The notes below the pieces were generated by a model that did no database searches, had not been told where the DNA came from, and was given only the letters and a program-made list of their open reading frames with translations. The translations under genes and the position numbers were made by a program. Shown here piece after piece: positions 15,793 through 22,983 of a stretch of DNA of 33,311 nt (position 1 is its first letter; every line of letters begins with the position of its first letter). The stretch is from JAPLJQ01 sp037143735 (GTDB lineage Bacteria > Desulfobacterota > Syntrophia > Syntrophales > UBA2185), in NCBI GenBank assembly GCA_037143735.1, contig JBAWYD010000011.1, forward strand, positions 1 to 33,311, in the 5' to 3' direction.

Positions 15793-16747
15793 AGAATTCA
15801 CCAAAAGGAGGGATATCCTTTATCATTCCCTTCAACTGAAGCTCTCCGGCGACCAGGTTGTAGCCATCCTGCCTTAAGACACCCACGGGATTTTTCATGT
15901 CGGTCGGTCGGATCAGATATTTCATCTTATCCAGCATCCATTTCTGGTGGACCCTGTTTGTGCCGACGTGGGCATCATTGACGTATTTCATCACAATATC
16001 GAGGGACTCTTCCGGATAGGCAAAGGCGTATTCCCATCCTTCCAGGGTGGCCTGCACGAAAGCACGGCACAATGCCCTGTCTTTCTTCAGCGTCTCTTCG
16101 AGACAGTAAATGCCATCCTCGGGGAAATTCAGGCCGTACCTGTCGAAGAAGAAGGCGGTTAATTCGTCTTCATCCAGACCGGCGTTGAGAAGGGTATGAT
16201 ATTCGTTATACCACATGGCCGAGGCGGCATCGACGCCTCCCCGTAAAAAGAGATTAACCGTAAAGGTTTGAGGAATAATCTTGACATCCAAATGATATTT
16301 TCGAAAGAAAGCAAGAGCCTGCAACTGGAAGTCCGACCAGAGGCTGACCCTCTTTCCGTTCAGATCATTCGGCGATAATATCCCGCTGGATTTCCGGGCA
16401 ACGAGAATAAAACCCGATCGTTGAACAATCTGCCCGATGTTGACCAGTTTAACGCCGTCGGCCCGTTTCTGAATCGCCGATGACAGAAACATGGTGGTAA
16501 AATCCGTTTTACCTTTAGAAAGCATGTCGGCAGAGGGGTTGTCCGGCCCTCCGGGCAGGATAACGAGATCGATGCCGTACTTTTTGTAAATGCCCTTTTC
16601 CCTGGCCGCATAATATCCGGCAAACTGGGCTTGGGGAAGCCATTGAGGGAGGAAGGTTACTCTCTTTAGCGTTTCACCACAGGCAGAGGGCGTTGCGACA
16701 AAGGAAAATATAACCAGAATCAGGCATATTGGAAACAGATGTTTCAT
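15767..16747 (-). CDS. NMT1/THI5-type periplasmic substrate-binding protein (orphan, probable sensor subunit)
   Basis: A 326-residue exported protein. The signal peptide covers about residues 1-24 (MKHLF... to SACG); a Cys at 23 leaves lipidation possible. The body matches the NMT1/THI5 family of type II binding proteins: LPQWLPQAQFAGYYAAREKG, then ILPGGPDNP, with a late TLEGWEYAFAYPEESL helix. Relatives bind pyrimidine-type thiamin precursors, taurine or other small organics. No ABC permease or ATPase gene adjoins it. It lies between a STAS gene and a Cache-HAMP-PP2C phosphatase gene, so delivering ligand status to the sensor phosphatase is more likely than transport. Confidence 0.85.
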   Translation of the reverse strand: MKHLFPICLILVIFSFVATPSACGETLKRVTFLPQWLPQAQFAGYYAAREKGIYKKYGIDLVILPGGPDNPSADMLSKGKTDFTTMFLSSAIQKRADGVKLVNIGQIVQRSGFILVARKSSGILSPNDLNGKRVSLWSDFQLQALAFFRKYHLDVKIIPQTFTVNLFLRGGVDAASAMWYNEYHTLLNAGLDEDELTAFFFDRYGLNFPEDGIYCLEETLKKDRALCRAFVQATLEGWEYAFAYPEESLDIVMKYVNDAHVGTNRVHQKWMLDKMKYLIRPTDMKNPVGVLRQDGYNLVAGELQLKGMIKDIPPFGEFYAPCAGEK

Positions 16748-16783
16748 AAAAATCTTTCATCAACAATTGTGAGTTGACGATGT

Positions 16784-17116
16784 TCAGCCTGCCTTGAGGG
16801 CTTCTTCCTCCGTTTCATAGATTTTAAAAATGGCGCCGAATCCGGAAATATTGAACACATCTTTGACCGGGCCTTGCAACGCTGCAAACAGGATTTTTCC
16901 ACCCTTTGTCTTCAAGAGTTTTGCCACCGTCAGGATGCTCCTGAGACCTGCGCTGCTGATATATTCAAGCTGGTGTAAGTTTATGAGAAAGTCGTTCTCT
17001 CCCGCGGCAATCAATGTTGACAGGCTTTTTTCGAACTCGGGAGAAGTGACCGCATCCATTCTGCCCTTCACTGATACGATAACGGTGGTTTTTCCTTTTT
17101 TTGTGTTTATTTCCAT
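16784..17116 (-). CDS. STAS-domain anti-sigma factor antagonist
   Basis: A 110-residue single-domain cytoplasmic protein of the SpoIIAA/RsbV class. The conserved phosphorylation loop reads LEYISSAGLRS; Ser55 aligns with the phosphoserine of RsbV/SpoIIAA. The rest follows the family: VSVKGRMDAVTSPEFE at the start and DVFNISGFGAIFKIYETEEEAL at the end. AGGAG precedes the ATG. It is the first gene of the cluster with the binding protein and PP2C phosphatase. No RsbW-type kinase is nearby, so the kinase and its target must lie elsewhere. Confidence 0.92.
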   Translation of the reverse strand: MEINTKKGKTTVIVSVKGRMDAVTSPEFEKSLSTLIAAGENDFLINLHQLEYISSAGLRSILTVAKLLKTKGGKILFAALQGPVKDVFNISGFGAIFKIYETEEEALKAG

Positions 17117-17168
17117 AACAGCTCCTTTAGTTTCTCATTATGAATTCGGCGAAACTTCCTTCGTTTTT

Positions 17169-17221
17169 GTCATTCCCGCTAAAGCGGGAACCCATGGATT
17201 CCGTGTCAGGCACGGAATGAC
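17169..17221. repeat. Intergenic double palindrome
   Basis: The element starts GTCATTCC and ends GGAATGAC. It contains two stems: TTCCCGCT/AGCGGGAA (17173-17190) and ATTCCGTG/CACGGAAT (17198-17218). Such 'gtcattcccgc...ggaatgac' elements are widely dispersed in environmental proteobacteria. It lies between the STAS gene and the response-regulator gene, both on the minus strand, so it could mark the 3' end of the two-component transcript. Confidence 0.55.
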
Positions 17222-17310
17222 GTTTGATGCATCGAACTTTGATGTATAATGCGGGCAGTATAAGGTTGTGAGGATTATTCGTCAATGGAATTTTATATCA
17301 TGTGGCGATA

Positions 17311-18684
17311 TCATGACATCATACCGTATTTTTTGAGTTTTAAATGCAAAGTGCGCCGCGTGATGCCGAGCCGTCTGGCCGCTTCACTCTTGTTTCCCTT
17401 CGTTGTATCCAGAGTTTTCAGGATAGTTTCCTTTTCCACGGATTCGAGGGGCAACTCCTCGACCCCATCCGTTTGCGACAAGGCAGCTGGTGGTGGCAGC
17501 TCTTCCTGCCGGAACAGGGGCACTTCAGATTCATCAAGGTTATTGGATCGTGAAAGAACGACTCCCCTTTCTATGGCGTTCATGAGTTCCCGGACATTTC
17601 CCGGCCAGTGATATTTCAGAAGCCTGTCCATGGCCCGGGGAGTGAAACCCTTGATGTTTTTGCGGTTCTTTTCTGCGAACACCTTTAAAAAGTTCTGGGC
17701 AAGGAGAGGAATGTCTTCTTTCCGCTCTCTCAGAGGGGGTGCATGAATGTTCACAACGTTCAAACGATAGTAGAGATCCTCCCGGAAACGTCCCGCCTCG
17801 ATGTCTTTTATCAGATTCCGGTTGGTTGCTGCGATGACCCGCACATCGACCTTAATGACCTCTTCACCCCCCACCCTTGTGATTTCCCTCTCCTGCAATA
17901 CCCGCAATAACTTTACCTGCATGGAAAGCGACATTTCACTGACCTCATCAAGAAAGAGGGTCCCACCACCGGCTTGCCGGAACTTTCCCTCTTTCCGTCT
18001 GTCGGCGCCGGTAAATGCCCCTTTTTCATGGCCGAAAAGCTCGGACTCAAGAAGTGTTTCCGTGATGGCGGCGCAATTTATTTTTATAAAAGGGCCGTCT
18101 TTCCTGAGGCTGTTATAATGGATAGCCCCTGCGATCATTTCCTTTCCTGTTCCGGATTCTCCCGTAATTAAAACCGTCGCCTCCGATGGGGCAACCAGGA
18201 CGACTGTCTCCAGAAGTCTGGTCATGATGTCGCTTCTTCCGATCAGGTTTCGCCGGTCAAAATGTGTGGCGAGAGTCTCCTTCAGGTAACGGTTTTCCTC
18301 TTTCAGGCGGCTATGTTCCATGGCCCGTTCCATGGTGATCCTCAACTCGTCAAAATCAAGGGGTTTGGTCAGATAATCATAGGCGCCCTCTTTGAGGGCC
18401 TTTACCGCCGTTTCCACCGAAGCATAGGCGGTCATGATGACCAGCGGAATAACGGGATTGAAACGCTTGATTTCATTCAGGGCTTCCAGGCCGGATACCC
18501 TGACCATGCGAATATCCATGAGAACCAGATCGAACGGTTGGCGGTGGACCGCTTCAATGGCCGTTCCGCCGTCATCAGCCTCGACAACCGTGTATCCCCA
18601 CCCGGAAATGAGGGTCCGCAACATGGTGCGGTGGGCAAGATCGTCGTCTACGACAAGAATCGTTTCTTTTGATTTCATGAGCAT
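17311..18684 (-). CDS. Sigma-54-dependent response regulator, NtrC/ZraR class
   Basis: A 457-residue regulator. Receiver domain 5-125 with phosphorylatable Asp57 (LVLMDIRM). AAA+ domain about 145-380 with Walker A GESGTGKE (175-182) and the sigma-54-contacting GAFTGA loop (222-227). A Fis-type helix-turn-helix sits at the end (NKSEAARRLGITRRTLHLKLKKYG). The start is uncertain: GTG 18687, ATG 18684 and ATG 18678 are consecutive candidates with no clear ribosome site; translation is likely coupled to the kinase gene, whose stop is 5 bp upstream. Its probable target is the sigma-54 promoter of the divergent ZraP-like gene. Confidence 0.93.
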   Translation of the reverse strand: MLMKSKETILVVDDDLAHRTMLRTLISGWGYTVVEADDGGTAIEAVHRQPFDLVLMDIRMVRVSGLEALNEIKRFNPVIPLVIMTAYASVETAVKALKEGAYDYLTKPLDFDELRITMERAMEHSRLKEENRYLKETLATHFDRRNLIGRSDIMTRLLETVVLVAPSEATVLITGESGTGKEMIAGAIHYNSLRKDGPFIKINCAAITETLLESELFGHEKGAFTGADRRKEGKFRQAGGGTLFLDEVSEMSLSMQVKLLRVLQEREITRVGGEEVIKVDVRVIAATNRNLIKDIEAGRFREDLYYRLNVVNIHAPPLRERKEDIPLLAQNFLKVFAEKNRKNIKGFTPRAMDRLLKYHWPGNVRELMNAIERGVVLSRSNNLDESEVPLFRQEELPPPAALSQTDGVEELPLESVEKETILKTLDTTKGNKSEAARRLGITRRTLHLKLKKYGMMS

Positions 18685-18689
18685 CACCG

Positions 18690-20423
18690 TTACATTACAG
18701 AAGGAGAATTTGTCGGCAGAAAGACCGACAGTGTGGTTCCTTTTCCTTTAACGCTATCGGCCCGGATCTCCCCATCATGGGCCTCAACTATCTTATGGAC
18801 TATCGCAAGCCCCAGACCGGTTCCCGTCGGCTTCGTTGTGAAGTATGGATCGAAGATATGGGCCAGTTCTTCCCGATCAAGGCCCCTGCCTGTATCGCAG
18901 ATATCAATTCTGATCATACGGTCGCCCTGCAGGGACAGGGAGACAGAGAGGTCGCCACCCCTTTCCATAGCTTCGATTGCGTTCAGGTACAGGTTGAGAA
19001 ACACCTGCGTCATTTTATCCGGATCGATTAAAACATCCCTGACGTCCGGTGACAGCTCTGTGCGGATCGTGATTCCTTTTGACCGAGCCTGGCCTTCAAT
19101 CATTTTCAGTGTGTGTCGTATGACCGTATGGATGGATGTCGGCTGTTTGCTGATATCCATGGGCCGGGCAAATTCGAGGAGCTGGCTGATGACCCGGTTC
19201 AGACGTTCTACCTCCTGTATCATGATTTCGGCAGTCTTCGCATCTTCCGGGTTGTCCCGGTATCTTTCTTTAAAATATGTTGCAAATCCCTTGATGGAAC
19301 TTAAGGGATTACGGATTTCGTGGGCGATTCCCGCTGCCAGATTTCCCAGAGATGCAAGGCGCTGACTCCTTGTGATCTCTTTCTTGAGATGCTGGATTTC
19401 CGTGATATCCCTGAAGAGAATCACGTACCCGAGAAACTCGCCGTCCTCCTCTTCGAGAATTGTTGCGATCACTTCGAGAGGTACCATGTTTCCGTCTTTC
19501 ACAGGACAGTCAACCTCTTTTTCGAGAAGCTTTTTTTCTGTCTTCAGGCTCTGAAGCAATGCGACGCATGGCCGGGGCAGGACGTCATCCGCCTTTTTTT
19601 CCATGACATCCCGGGACATGCATCCCAGGATGGATTCGGCCGTCTGATTGAATGAGATGATGTCGCCCTTTCCGTTTATAGCCACAAGGCCCATGGGCAT
19701 GTTTTCTACCAGACTGTCGGAGAAAGCCTTCACCCTGGAAAGGGACGTCTTTGCCGAGCGGTAACCCTGTGCCAGAAAAAGAGAAATAACTCCCGAGCAT
19801 CCGATAAGAAGGAAAACGACGGCCATCCAGATGGTGTGTCGGGTATCCTGTTCTCTTGCCGTATTGACAGGGCCCATGTCCATGCCCACAAAAATGATGA
19901 ACCCCGTTGATCCTTCAGCGGTTTTCTCCTCTGCCTGAAAGCCATGAAAGGAATCCCCCGTCGGCGAAAACCGGCGGAATATCTCAAAGGTATCGGCGCC
20001 GCCGGGATTGGGAACCTGCCGCCACTCCACCTGTTTTGACCTGGCAATATGTTTGAGATCCAGGTCTTTTCCGTACGCTTCCCCTATCATGGAAGGATCG
20101 CTGTCAGCCAGGATGGTTCCATAGGTGTCCGTAACGATCAGGTGATCAATGTCCGGTTGTTGGGCCGTTTCGATGAGCAGTTTCTGAAGTTGAAAGCTGC
20201 TCCACTGCATGCCCAGGCCTGTTCTGGCGCCCGCCTCGAAAGACCGGATCAGGGCGGCCCCTTTTTCAACTAAAAGCTGGGTGGTATATTCTTTTTGTTT
20301 GTTGATGTTTGCCAGAGTCATGGCAATGAAGATGGGGATGAGAATCACCAATGCGCCGATGATGATCCACGGCGAGATACCTGCCCAAAATTTTCTATCT
20401 TTTCGTTTTGTGCGAATTTTCAT
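18690..20423 (-). CDS. ZraS-like membrane sensor histidine kinase
   Basis: A 577-residue kinase. TM1 (about 16-36), a periplasmic sensor of about 160 residues, TM2 (198-219), a PAS domain (about 235-345), HisKA with His368 in GIAHEIRNPLSSIKGF, and an HATPase domain with NLYLNAIEA, DTGRGL and GTGLGLAIV (N, G1, G2 boxes). The H-box stretch is very close to that of E. coli ZraS. ATG 20423 is preferred; an in-frame TTG at 20459 would add 12 residues. It sits upstream of its regulator and divergent from a ZraP/Spy-like gene, the same trio as in the Zra envelope-stress system. Confidence 0.92.
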   Translation of the reverse strand: MKIRTKRKDRKFWAGISPWIIIGALVILIPIFIAMTLANINKQKEYTTQLLVEKGAALIRSFEAGARTGLGMQWSSFQLQKLLIETAQQPDIDHLIVTDTYGTILADSDPSMIGEAYGKDLDLKHIARSKQVEWRQVPNPGGADTFEIFRRFSPTGDSFHGFQAEEKTAEGSTGFIIFVGMDMGPVNTAREQDTRHTIWMAVVFLLIGCSGVISLFLAQGYRSAKTSLSRVKAFSDSLVENMPMGLVAINGKGDIISFNQTAESILGCMSRDVMEKKADDVLPRPCVALLQSLKTEKKLLEKEVDCPVKDGNMVPLEVIATILEEEDGEFLGYVILFRDITEIQHLKKEITRSQRLASLGNLAAGIAHEIRNPLSSIKGFATYFKERYRDNPEDAKTAEIMIQEVERLNRVISQLLEFARPMDISKQPTSIHTVIRHTLKMIEGQARSKGITIRTELSPDVRDVLIDPDKMTQVFLNLYLNAIEAMERGGDLSVSLSLQGDRMIRIDICDTGRGLDREELAHIFDPYFTTKPTGTGLGLAIVHKIVEAHDGEIRADSVKGKGTTLSVFLPTNSPSVM

Positions 20424-20474
20424 TTCAATGATTGTATGCTCTGGATACTTTTTAATCAACTGGATACCACAACT

Positions 20475-20531
20475 GGATACATATTATCCACTATTTTCCT
20501 CGCAGACATAAGAATAAATGACGCTTAGTCT
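20475..20531. promoter_or_regulatory. Candidate activator-binding dyads between the kinase gene and the ZraP-like gene
   Basis: GGATA-catat-TATCC (20475-20489) is a perfect dyad, with another GGATA at 20462. A second imperfect dyad pairs AGACATAAG (20504-20512) with CTTAGTCT (20524-20531). They lie about 50-100 bp upstream of the -24 element at 20578, the expected place for enhancer sites. Confidence 0.4.
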
Positions 20532-20577
20532 CCATTAACCGTTTAATTCCAATATGATATATTATATATCAGATGTA

Positions 20578-20593
20578 TGGCATGGCACTTGCT
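20578..20593 (+). promoter_or_regulatory. Sigma-54 promoter of the ZraP-like gene
   Basis: TGGCAT-N5-TTGCT has the invariant GG and GC at correct spacing. It implies a start near 20605, 30 nt before the start codon. It is divergent from a sigma-54 activator gene pair, matching the zraP/zraSR layout. Confidence 0.8.
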
Positions 20594-20634
20594 CTCCACA
20601 ACGTAAAAAAACAACTATAAAGGAGACAATAACC

Positions 20635-21105
20635 ATGAAAAAATTAATAATGACATTTGTAGCCCTTTTTGCAGTGGCGGCCTTGACGGCTTCGGCGTTC
20701 GCTGTCGGCCCCGGCGGGGGAAGAGGCCACGGCAAGGGGCAGTGCGGCGGTGGCGACTGTTATGGAGCCGATCTGACGGCAGTGCCCGGATTGAATCTGA
20801 CGACCGAACAGACGGCAAAGGTCAACGCCCTTCGTGAAGCCCACATGAAGGACGTAAAACCGATCCAGGATAAGATGTTCAGCAAAAGGGGCGATCTGAA
20901 ATTGCTCTGGTTGCAGAAGAGCCCGGATCAGGCAAAGATCAGGCAGACACAGAAGGAAATCAGGGCGTTGCGTGATCAGATGGAGGATAAAAAGGATAAC
21001 CATCGTCTGGAAGTGCTCAAAGTCTTAACGCCGGAACAGCAAGGAAAATTGAACGCTTATCGGCCGGGGCGCGGTTCCGGTCACGGCATGAGGAGCGGCT
21101 TATAA
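20635..21105 (+). CDS. ZraP/Spy-like periplasmic stress protein
   Basis: A 156-residue exported protein. The signal peptide covers about 1-22 (ends TASAFA). A Gly/His-rich segment with two Cys (GRGHGKGQCGGGDC) follows and could bind metal. Two LTxxQ motifs (LTTEQ near 62-66 and LTPEQ near 138-142) flank a charged helical hairpin, as in Spy, CpxP and ZraP chaperones. AAGGAG sits upstream of the ATG; no earlier ATG has a ribosome site. Probably a periplasmic zinc-responsive chaperone that feeds back on the kinase. Metal specificity is inferred from the context only. Confidence 0.82.
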   Translation: MKKLIMTFVALFAVAALTASAFAVGPGGGRGHGKGQCGGGDCYGADLTAVPGLNLTTEQTAKVNALREAHMKDVKPIQDKMFSKRGDLKLLWLQKSPDQAKIRQTQKEIRALRDQMEDKKDNHRLEVLKVLTPEQQGKLNAYRPGRGSGHGMRSGL

Positions 21106-21113
21106 AAAATCAC

Positions 21114-21142
21114 TTGACAGGGATATGGTTTTAGTTTACTTC
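21114..21142 (+). promoter_or_regulatory. Candidate promoter of the leucine operon leader
   Basis: A perfect -35 TTGACA (21114-21119) begins only 8 nt after the ZraP-like stop codon. A weak -10 follows (TTTACT or TACTTC at 15-17 nt). The transcript would start around 21150, upstream of the leader peptide. Confidence 0.45.
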
Positions 21143-21175
21143 TCACGCTCAACTTATTAGGGGGTGTCCTTACAC

Positions 21176-21298
21176 GTGACGTTTGGTATGAAGAGTGCGC
21201 AAACCGGTTTAGTCAGTTTGAAGTCCCTTTTGCAGGGTCTCGCTCTCCTTCTTCTTTGCCTTCATACCCGACGCCCGTCGTTTTTAGGTTACCGTTAA
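21176..21298 (+). CDS. leuL: Leucine-rich leader peptide of the leu attenuator
   Basis: A short frame ends at TAA 21296-21298. It can start at GTG 21176 (40 residues; AGGGGG 11 nt upstream) or ATG 21188 (36 residues). Of the 36 residues, 11 are Leu, and the core reads GLALLLLCL with codons CTC GCT CTC CTT CTT CTT TGC CTT at 21239-21262. The sequence GGTATGAAG around the ATG (21185-21193) is perfectly complementary to CTTCATACC (21260-21268) just after the Leu run, so ribosome position would decide RNA folding. A terminator and leuA follow. This is the classic pattern of ribosome-mediated attenuation by leucyl-tRNA supply. Confidence 0.8.
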   Translation: MTFGMKSAQTGLVSLKSLLQGLALLLLCLHTRRPSFLGYR

Positions 21299-21323
21299 AC
21301 CATTTAGAAAACAAGTAACTTAA

Positions 21324-21360
21324 GGCCATGGGCTGAAAAAGCTCATGGCCTTTTTTATTT
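21324..21360 (+). terminator. Intrinsic terminator (attenuator) before leuA
   Basis: An 11-bp stem (21324-21334 with 21340-21350, one G-U pair) has a GAAAA loop and is followed by TTTTTT (21351-21356). Just upstream, TTAGGTTAC (21284-21292, spanning the last leader-peptide codons) can pair with GTAACTTAA (21315-21323), ending exactly at the base of the terminator; this may be part of an alternative fold. The terminator ends 30 nt before the leuA start. Confidence 0.88.
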
Positions 21361-21385
21361 TGTATCAATTCAAAAGGAGGAGAAA

Positions 21386-22930
21386 ATGGAATCAAAAAAG
21401 CAGAGGGTGCTGATATTTGATACGACCCTTAGAGACGGTGAGCAGTCGCCCGGAGCGAGCATGAATCAGGAAGAAAAACTTCGCGTTGCCTGGCAACTGG
21501 AAAGACTGGGGGTGGATATTATCGAGGCGGGGTTTCCTGTCGCCTCGGATGGGGATTTCCTGTCGGTTCAGCAGATTGCCCGGGAAATCAGAAGACCGCA
21601 GATCGCCGGGCTGGCAAGATATCACATCGGCGACATCGATCGGGCATGGGAGGCCATCAAAGAAGCGGCGCATCCGCGGATTCATACCTTTATTTCGACA
21701 TCGGACATCCATCTGAAGTACCAGCTCAAGAAAACGAGGGATCAGGTTCTGAAGGACGCAAGGGCCGCCGTGGCCCATGCCTGTTCCCTTACACCGAATG
21801 TGGAATTTTCTCCCATGGATGCCACCAGGACGGACCGGGATTACCTCTGCGATATCGTCGAAGCGGTGATTGCGGAAGGTGCGACCACTGTGAATATACC
21901 GGACACGGTGGGGTATATCATGCCTCAGGAATTTGGTTCCCTGATCGCTTATCTGTTTGAGAAGGTGAAAAATATTCGCAAGGCGGTTATCTCTGTGCAC
22001 TGTCATAATGATCTGGGGCTCGCCGTTGCAAATTCGCTCGCGGCGGTGAAAAATGGGGCGAGGCAGGTGGAATGCACGATAAACGGCATCGGAGAGAGGG
22101 CCGGCAATGCCGCCCTGGAAGAAGTGGCCATGGCGCTGAAGACAAGGAAGGACTTTTTCGGATTTTCGACGGGCCTCAAGACGGAATACATCTACCAGTC
22201 ATCGAGACTGTTGACCCACATTACCGGCATCCCCGTGCAACCCAACAAGGCGATTGTCGGCGCCAATGCCTTTGCCCATGAATCAGGCATTCATCAGGAC
22301 GGCCTCATCAAGGAAAAGATCACCTACGAGATTATGACTCCCCAGTCCGTCGGCATTTCAGGAACCCATCTCGTCCTCGGGAAACATTCCGGACGCCATG
22401 CGATCGCCGAGCATCTCACGAAAATGGGCTACAAGCTGAATGCTGATGAAGTAAAACGGATTTTTGTGCGGTTCAAGGAACTGGCCGATGTCAAGAAAGA
22501 GATCTTTGATGAGGATCTGGAGGCCATTCTTTATGAAGAACTGTACAGGATTGATGAGAAATACAAACTGATTTACCTCAACGTGGTCAGCGGCAATGTG
22601 GCGATCCCTACGGCAACCATGCAGATGGAAGTGGACAAGGAAATCATCCAGGACGCCGGTTTTGGCGTCGGTCCTGTGGATGCAACGTTTGCCGCCATCC
22701 GGAAGATCACGAAAACCAACTACCATCTCCTGAAGTACGCGGTGACCGCTGTCACCGGAGGCACGGATGCCCAAGGGGAGACGACGGTTCAACTGCAATA
22801 CAACGGAAAATCCGTGGTGGGACGGGGTGCCGATCCCGATATCATTGTCGCCTCGGCAAAGGCCTATATCAACGCGTTGAACCGCCTTGAATATCTGAAG
22901 ACGAATGTGCAGAAGGTAAAAGTTGAATAA
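21386..22930 (+). CDS. leuA: 2-isopropylmalate synthase
   Basis: A 514-residue enzyme of normal length. The N-terminal TIM barrel has TTLRDGEQSPGASM (metal and 2-oxoisovalerate binding) and the metal-binding HxH in HCHNDLGLAVANS. GERAGNAALEE and ANAFAHESGIHQDG follow. The C-terminal leucine-feedback domain spans about 390-510. It condenses acetyl-CoA with 2-oxoisovalerate, the first committed step of leucine synthesis. GGAGG precedes the ATG. It is first structural gene of leuA-leuC-leuD-leuB and lies right behind the attenuator. Confidence 0.96.
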   Translation: MESKKQRVLIFDTTLRDGEQSPGASMNQEEKLRVAWQLERLGVDIIEAGFPVASDGDFLSVQQIAREIRRPQIAGLARYHIGDIDRAWEAIKEAAHPRIHTFISTSDIHLKYQLKKTRDQVLKDARAAVAHACSLTPNVEFSPMDATRTDRDYLCDIVEAVIAEGATTVNIPDTVGYIMPQEFGSLIAYLFEKVKNIRKAVISVHCHNDLGLAVANSLAAVKNGARQVECTINGIGERAGNAALEEVAMALKTRKDFFGFSTGLKTEYIYQSSRLLTHITGIPVQPNKAIVGANAFAHESGIHQDGLIKEKITYEIMTPQSVGISGTHLVLGKHSGRHAIAEHLTKMGYKLNADEVKRIFVRFKELADVKKEIFDEDLEAILYEELYRIDEKYKLIYLNVVSGNVAIPTATMQMEVDKEIIQDAGFGVGPVDATFAAIRKITKTNYHLLKYAVTAVTGGTDAQGETTVQLQYNGKSVVGRGADPDIIVASAKAYINALNRLEYLKTNVQKVKVE

Positions 22931-22983
22931 AACGGGGTTATGTTGTAGTAAAGAACACTTTGCATCAATACGGGAGACATAAC

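Noticed and set aside
21106..21385. Leucine T-box riboswitch before leuA
   Set aside because: No AGGGTGGNACCGCG-type T-box sequence is present; the Leu-rich leader frame and terminator fit ribosome-mediated attenuation instead.
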